A stretch of DNA of 64,000 nucleotides, taken from positions 1 through 64,000 of the forward strand of contig NZ_AUHZ01000010.1 in the NCBI RefSeq assembly GCF_000423445.1, given 5' to 3'. Under the pieces are notes generated by a model, which saw only the letters and a list, made by a program, of their open reading frames with translations, was not told the DNA's origin and did no database searches. This stretch comes from Acidipropionibacterium thoenii DSM 20276. GTDB taxonomy: Bacteria; Actinomycetota; Actinomycetes; Propionibacteriales; Propionibacteriaceae. A program made the translations under genes and the position numbers. Shown one piece after another: positions 59,201 through 64,000 of this stretch (position 1 is its first letter; each line of letters begins with the position of its first letter).

Positions 59201-62200
59201 TCAGGAGCGCGAAGACCCGGCGGCGAACTCGGAGGTCCGGGCATCGAAGGTGAACCGGTCGGCCGACCGGGTCGCCATCTCCTCATACTCGGTCCAGCGG
59301 CGTTCCACGGTCCGCTGATCCAGGTCGAGGAACTTCTCGGCGGCCTCCGGGTTGGACTTGGCCAGCATCTTGTAGCGCAGCTCGAGCTTGGTGTACTCGC
59401 GCCAGCTGATGTCGGGGCGCGGGGAGTCGAGCAGGAAGGGGTTGAGCCCCTCCTCGGCCAGCACCGGATTGAACCGCATCAGCGGCCAGTGCCCGCAGTG
59501 CACCGCCTTGTACTGCTGGTCCAGGCCGTTCTTGAGGTCGTAGCCGTGGGCGATGCAGTGGCTGTAGGCGATGATGATCGAGGGGCCGGGGTAGGCCTCG
59601 GCCTCCCGGAAGGCCCGCAGGGTCTGCTGGGGATCGGCGCCGAAGGCCACCCGGGCCACGTACACCGAGCCGTAGGCGATGGCCTGCATGGCCAGATCCT
59701 TCTTGGCGGTCGGCTTTCCGGAGGTGGCGAACTTGGCCACCGCCCCCATCGGGGTCGACTTGGAGGCCTGGCCGCCGGTGTTGGAGTACACCTCGGTGTC
59801 CAGCACCAGGACGTTGACATCGCGTCCGGAGGCCAGCACATGGTCGACGCCGCCCGAGCCGATGTCGTAGGCCCAACCGTCGCCGCCGATGATCCACACC
59901 GAACGGCGCAGCAGGTGATCGGCCACACTGGCCAGATCCCGGACCTGCGGCGTCTGCTCCATATCGGCGAGGATCGCCTGGAGGGTGTGCACCCGCTCCT
60001 GCTGGGACTGCAGGTCGTGCTCGGTGAGCTGGGGGGCGTTGAGCAGGCCGTCGACCAGTTCCGGATTGAGACCCTCCGACAGCTGTCCCAGCCGGACCTT
60101 CGCCAGCTTGGTCTGGACATCGGCGGCGAGCCGCATCCCCAGTCCGAACTCGGCATTGTCCTCGAACAGCGAGTTGGACCAGGCCGGGCCGCGGCCATCG
60201 GCGTTCTTGCCCCAGGGGGTGGTCGGCAGGTTGCCGCCGTAGATCGAGGAGCAGCCGGTGGCGTTGGCCACCTCGGCGCGGTCGCCGAACAGCTGGCTGA
60301 CCAGCTTGACGTAGGGCGTCTCACCGCAGCCGGCGCAGGCACCGGAGAACTCGAACAGCGGCTGGAGGAACTGGGTGCCGCGCACCGAGGCGAAGTCCAC
60401 CCGGGAGCGGTCGTTGACCGGCAGGGTCTCGAAGAAGGCCTCGTTCCTGCGCTGGGCGGTCTTGTCGAGATGCTCGACCAGGTTGATCGCCTTGCGGTCG
60501 GGGTGGGCGGTGGGCCGCACCGGGCAGGTCTCCACGCACAGCCCGCAACCGGTGCACTGATCGGGCACCACCTGCAGGGTGTAGTTGGACTCCGGCAGGC
60601 CGGCGGCATTGAGGGTGGCGGTCGGGAACCCGGCAGGCGCCCCCTCCAGGGCCGACTGCGGGTAGTACTTCGCCCGGATGACGCCGTGCGGGCAGACGAA
60701 CGCGCAGTTGCCGCACTGGATGCACTCGCTGGGATCCCACTCGGCGATGAGGTCCGACAGCGTCCGCTGCTCGAACTTGGTGGTGCCGGCCGGGTAGGTG
60801 CCGTCGTCGGGAACCGCCGAGACCGGCAGGGTGTTGCCCAGTCCCTCGATCATCTTGGAGGTGACGTCGCGCACGAACTGCGGGGCGTCGGCGGTGACCG
60901 GCGGGATCAGCCCGTGGGTCGAGGTGACCTGGTCGGGGACGGTGACCTGCTGGAGGTGCTCCAGGGAGGCGTCGACCGCGGCATGGTTCATCTCCACGAT
61001 CTTCTGGGACTTCTTGCCATAGGTCTTCTGGATCGAGTCCTTGATCCGCTTGATCGCCTCGTCACGCGGCAGCACCCCGGAGATCGCGAAGAAGCAGGTC
61101 TGCAGAATGGTGTTGGTGCGGTTGCGCAGCCCCACCTTGCGGGCCACCGGCAGGGCGTCGATGGTCCACAGGTTGATCTTCTTGTCGATGATCTGACGCT
61201 GCATGGAGTCGGGCAGGTGATCCCACAGCTCGGTGGCGTCATAGGGGGCGTTGATGAGGACGGTGGTGCCCTCGTGGGCCATCGTCAGGACGTCGATCGA
61301 CTCCAGGATGTTGAAGTTGTGGACGCCGATGAACTCGGCCTGGCTGACCAGGTAGGGGGACTCGATGGGGTGCGGCCCGAACCTCAGGTGGGAGGTGGTC
61401 CGCGACCCGGACTTGCGCGAGTCGTACTCGAAGTAGCCCTGGGCGTAGGTGCCGGGATCGGATCCGAGGATCTTGATGGTGTTCTTGTTGGCGCCCACGG
61501 TGCCGTCCGAACCCATTCCGAAGAAGACTGCGCGCAGCGTCTCGGGATCCTCGATGTCCAGATCGGAGAAGGGCAGCGACAGGTGGGTGACGTCGTCGTC
61601 GATTCCGATGGTGAAGTGCGGACGCGGCTGGTCCAGCTCCAGCTCGGCGACGATGCCGGCCACCATCCCGGCGGTGAACTCCTTGGAGGAGATGCCGTAA
61701 CGGCCACCGGAGATGATCGGCATCCGACTGCGGGTGCCACGGGAGACCGCCTGGGAGAGTGCGCTCATCACATCGAGGAAGAGCGGCTCGCCCTCCGAAC
61801 CGGGCTCCTTGGTGCGGTCCAGGACAGCCACCGTGCGGGCAGTCTCGGGAATCGCCGCCACGATCTCGGCGGCCGGGAAGGGACGGTACAGCCGGACGAT
61901 GACGACGCCGAGCTTGTGACCCTGCTTGTTGAGGTGGTCGATGGTGTGCTGGACGGTCTTGGCGCCCGAACCCATGCAGACGATCACCGACTCGGCCTGC
62001 GGATCGCCGTAGTAGTCGACCAGGTGGTACTGGCGTCCGGTCAGTTCGGCGAACTGGTCGAACAGCGACTGGACGACGCCGGGCACCTTCTCGTAGTACT
62101 GGTTGGCGGCCTCGCGGGCCTGGAAGTGGATGTCGGGGTTCTGCGCGGTGCCGCGGATGAACGGGTGGGCCGGCGACAGGGCGCGCTCGCGGTGGGCGTG

Positions 62201-62800
62201 CACCAGGTCGTCGGTGATGAACTGGCGGATGTCGTCATCGGAGACGGTCTCCAGCACGTTGAGTTCATGGGAGGTGCGGAAGCCCTCGAAGAAGTGCATG
62301 AAGGGGACCCGTGACTGCAGGGTCGCCGCGTGGGAGACCAGAGCCAGGTCGTGGCACTCCTGGACGGTGGCCGAGCACAGCATCGCGAACCCGGTCTGGC
62401 GACAGGCCATCACGTCCTGGTGATCACCGAAGATCGACAGACCCTGGGCGGCCAGCGACCGGGCCGCCACGTGGAAGACCGTGCTGGTGAGCTCACCGGC
62501 GATCTTGTACATATTCGGAATCATCAGCAGCAGGCCCTGGGAGGCCGTGAAGGTGGTCGTCAGCGCGCCACCCTGGAGGGCGCCGTGGAGGGCCCCGGCG
62601 GCACCTCCCTCGGACTGCATCTCGATGACGGTGGGGATGTCTCCCCAGATGTTGTGGCGCTTGGCGGTGGCCCACTCGTCGGCCGTCTCGGCCATCGGGG
62701 AGGACGGCGTGATCGGGTAGATCGAGCAGAGCTCGCTGCAGCGGTAGGCGACGGAGGCGGCGGCCGTGTTGCCGTCAGCGATGATCCTGGTGCGTTCCAT
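59201..62800 (-). CDS. nifJ: Pyruvate:ferredoxin (flavodoxin) oxidoreductase
   Basis: The 1199-residue single-chain enzyme converts pyruvate and CoA to acetyl-CoA, CO2 and reduced ferredoxin. The N-terminal thiamine/pyruvate domain (YRCSELCSIYPITPSSPM) and gamma domain come first. A two-cluster ferredoxin domain follows with CIQCGNCAFVCP (about 690) and CTGCGLCVETCP (about 748). The C-terminal TPP domain has the third cluster's CAGCGE (about 820) and the GDGWAYDIG magnesium site. GGAGAAG precedes the ATG. It sits 17 bp after a GltD-like flavoprotein gene and 37 bp before the dihydroorotate-dehydrogenase-like gene. Confidence 0.97.
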   Translation of the reverse strand: MERTRIIADGNTAAASVAYRCSELCSIYPITPSSPMAETADEWATAKRHNIWGDIPTVIEMQSEGGAAGALHGALQGGALTTTFTASQGLLLMIPNMYKIAGELTSTVFHVAARSLAAQGLSIFGDHQDVMACRQTGFAMLCSATVQECHDLALVSHAATLQSRVPFMHFFEGFRTSHELNVLETVSDDDIRQFITDDLVHAHRERALSPAHPFIRGTAQNPDIHFQAREAANQYYEKVPGVVQSLFDQFAELTGRQYHLVDYYGDPQAESVIVCMGSGAKTVQHTIDHLNKQGHKLGVVIVRLYRPFPAAEIVAAIPETARTVAVLDRTKEPGSEGEPLFLDVMSALSQAVSRGTRSRMPIISGGRYGISSKEFTAGMVAGIVAELELDQPRPHFTIGIDDDVTHLSLPFSDLDIEDPETLRAVFFGMGSDGTVGANKNTIKILGSDPGTYAQGYFEYDSRKSGSRTTSHLRFGPHPIESPYLVSQAEFIGVHNFNILESIDVLTMAHEGTTVLINAPYDATELWDHLPDSMQRQIIDKKINLWTIDALPVARKVGLRNRTNTILQTCFFAISGVLPRDEAIKRIKDSIQKTYGKKSQKIVEMNHAAVDASLEHLQQVTVPDQVTSTHGLIPPVTADAPQFVRDVTSKMIEGLGNTLPVSAVPDDGTYPAGTTKFEQRTLSDLIAEWDPSECIQCGNCAFVCPHGVIRAKYYPQSALEGAPAGFPTATLNAAGLPESNYTLQVVPDQCTGCGLCVETCPVRPTAHPDRKAINLVEHLDKTAQRRNEAFFETLPVNDRSRVDFASVRGTQFLQPLFEFSGACAGCGETPYVKLVSQLFGDRAEVANATGCSSIYGGNLPTTPWGKNADGRGPAWSNSLFEDNAEFGLGMRLAADVQTKLAKVRLGQLSEGLNPELVDGLLNAPQLTEHDLQSQQERVHTLQAILADMEQTPQVRDLASVADHLLRRSVWIIGGDGWAYDIGSGGVDHVLASGRDVNVLVLDTEVYSNTGGQASKSTPMGAVAKFATSGKPTAKKDLAMQAIAYGSVYVARVAFGADPQQTLRAFREAEAYPGPSIIIAYSHCIAHGYDLKNGLDQQYKAVHCGHWPLMRFNPVLAEEGLNPFLLDSPRPDISWREYTKLELRYKMLAKSNPEAAEKFLDLDQRTVERRWTEYEEMATRSADRFTFDARTSEFAAGSSRS

Positions 62801-62817
62801 GACTTTCTCTTCTCCGC

Positions 62818-64000
62818 TCAGTTCTCAGGGGTGACGGTCGGCGCGGATCCGGCGGTTGCGGCGTCCAACTTGGCAGGGACGACGCCGGTGCGGGCCTCCG
62901 GTCCGAAGACCGCCGGGCTCGGTTCGGGGCGGACCGCCCAGCCGGGAGTCGGGTTGCCGGCTCCGGGGATGGACTCGATCGGGGTGGCCTCGGGGACCAT
63001 CTCGATGGCGTGCACCGGGCACTGGTCGAAGCAGGTGGCGCAGCCGGTGCACTTGTCGTAGTCGAACTCATAACGGTGCCCGGGGCCGAGCTTGATGATG
63101 GCGTCCTCGGGGCAGGCCCCGTAGCAGCCGTCGCACTCGAAGCAGTTGCCGCAGGACAGGCAACGGCCGGCCTCGAAATGGGCCTGACGCTCGTCCAGGC
63201 CGCCGACCACCTCGTCGAAGTTGACGCGCTGGGTCGGGTCGAGCTCGGGCTGGTGGCGGCGCAGGTGGTCGCCGAAGTACCAGACGTGCAGGTCATTGAA
63301 CTCGGCGATGCCCTCCCGGGGGGTGGCCTGGGGCTCGTCGCGGCGCAGCCACCGGTCGATCTGGCGGGCGGCCCGCTTGCCGTGGCCGGTGCCCACCGTG
63401 ACGGTGCGCTCGGAGGGCACCGTGTCGCCACCGGCGAAGACGCCGGGGACATCGGTCATCAGGGTGGCGGGGTTGACGTCGACGACGTCGTTCTTGAACC
63501 GCATTCCGGGCAGCTTGTGCAGGAAGCCGGTGTCGGCCTCCTGTCCGACGGCCAGGATGACGGTGTCGGCCTCCAGCTTCTCGAACCGGCCGGTGCCGTG
63601 CGGCTTGCCGTTCTCGTCGAGCTCCATCACCTCGACGGTGAGGTCGTCGGAGACGTCGGTGATGGTGCGCAGCCAGTTCATCTGGACGCCCTCGCGCTCG
63701 GCCTCCTCGCGCTCCTCGGCGTGCGCCGGCATCTGGTCGGCGGTGCGCCGGTAGACCACGATGGACTCCTCGGCGCCCAGTCGCTTGGCGACCCGGGCAG
63801 CGTCCATCGCGGTGTTGCCGCCGCCGTAGACGGCCACCCGGCGTCCGATCATCGGCTTCTCGCCGGAGCCGACCTGGTGCAGGAAACTCACCGCGTCCAG
63901 CATCCGGGAGGCGTCGGTGGTGGGGATGTCGACCCGCTTGGACAGGTGCGCGCCGATCGCCACGAAGACGGCGTCGAAGCGGCCCTGGGCCTTCTCCTCG
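62818..64000 (-). CDS. GltD-like NAD(P)-binding flavoprotein with C-terminal 4Fe-4S ferredoxin domain (5' end outside window)
   Basis: The visible 394 codons run off the right edge; the frame is open through base 64000, and the GTG at 63963 is internal. VAVYGGGNTAMDAARVAKRLG binds NAD(P)H and VFAGGDTV closes the FAD site, as in GltD/PreT-type oxidoreductases. The C-terminus has clustered cysteines CLSCGNCFECDGCYGACP and CTGCATCFDQCP for two 4Fe-4S clusters. It is first in the PFOR operon and is a good candidate for moving electrons between PFOR-reduced ferredoxin and NAD(P)H. Confidence 0.88.
   Translation of the reverse strand, partial: EEKAQGRFDAVFVAIGAHLSKRVDIPTTDASRMLDAVSFLHQVGSGEKPMIGRRVAVYGGGNTAMDAARVAKRLGAEESIVVYRRTADQMPAHAEEREEAEREGVQMNWLRTITDVSDDLTVEVMELDENGKPHGTGRFEKLEADTVILAVGQEADTGFLHKLPGMRFKNDVVDVNPATLMTDVPGVFAGGDTVPSERTVTVGTGHGKRAARQIDRWLRRDEPQATPREGIAEFNDLHVWYFGDHLRRHQPELDPTQRVNFDEVVGGLDERQAHFEAGRCLSCGNCFECDGCYGACPEDAIIKLGPGHRYEFDYDKCTGCATCFDQCPVHAIEMVPEATPIESIPGAGNPTPGWAVRPEPSPAVFGPEARTGVVPAKLDAATAGSAPTVTPEN

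Noticed and set aside
59030-62314. 1094-codon plus-strand open frame opposite nifJ
   Set aside because: PFOR on the other strand is unmistakable. The plus frame is low-complexity Gly/Val/Leu/Asp and has no motif.

Overview
This 64 kb window is chromosomal DNA of a high-GC Gram-positive bacterium, most likely a propionibacterium (family Propionibacteriaceae, for example Acidipropionibacterium or a relative). The reasons are strong G/C bias at third codon positions, a DUF5318 gene beside a class A penicillin-binding protein, a DUF348/G5 wall protein, a CsoR copper sensor, a gluABCD uptake system, a one-polypeptide pyruvate:ferredoxin oxidoreductase, and many starts with a -10 box only 6-7 bases upstream (leaderless genes). 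The species call is inference.

Layout. 1-1.6 kb: the tail of an IS3-type transposase, a decapitated large serine recombinase and a tRNA-Ala(UGC), i.e. the worn edge of a mobile element at a tRNA. 1.6-7.5 kb: a pair of M16 peptidase-family genes, DUF5318 and ponA. 7.5-36 kb: a large envelope-glycan region. It holds polyprenol-dependent GT-C glycosyltransferases, four Wzy/WaaL-like O-antigen polymerase/ligase-like membrane proteins, a Wzz-like protein, four GT4-type glycosyltransferases, and the five enzymes expected for UDP-2,3-diacetamido-2,3-dideoxy-mannuronic acid. It is interrupted by HPr, a glutamate-type ABC transporter and a fructose-1-phosphate-type kinase. A secreted FG-GAP repeat protein and a GT39-like protein close it on the minus strand. 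36-47 kb: housekeeping genes (two-domain sulfurtransferase, NDH-2, Nudix, HrpB helicase, a WbuB-like glycosyltransferase, 3-methyladenine glycosylase, RNA 2',3'-cyclic phosphodiesterase, MDR oxidoreductase). 47-52 kb: trxB-trxA, an NhaA antiporter fused to a thioredoxin-like domain, and dnaB. 52.3-56.5 kb: a copper-response cluster csoR-copZ-copA, with an operator lying in the csoR promoter spacer and a CopZ that carries a long Cys/His-rich repeated tail. 56.6-58 kb: a DUF348/G5/RlpA-like wall protein. 58-64 kb: a minus-strand operon of GltD-like flavoprotein, PFOR and a dihydroorotate-dehydrogenase-like protein.

Signs that go beyond gene content are: a family of three GAATTC-centred palindromes of about 68-74 bp at 4.5, 39.0 and 44.0 kb, with an 8-bp block that differs between copies yet stays self-complementary in two of them; a different 33-bp-arm inverted repeat at 21.3 kb; a triplicated gene tail at 46.0 kb; and a recurrent TAnnnT-6/7-ATG/GTG start architecture. 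I see no CRISPR array, rRNA operon or complete prophage. All protein family calls are by motif recognition from the translated sequence, without database searches.
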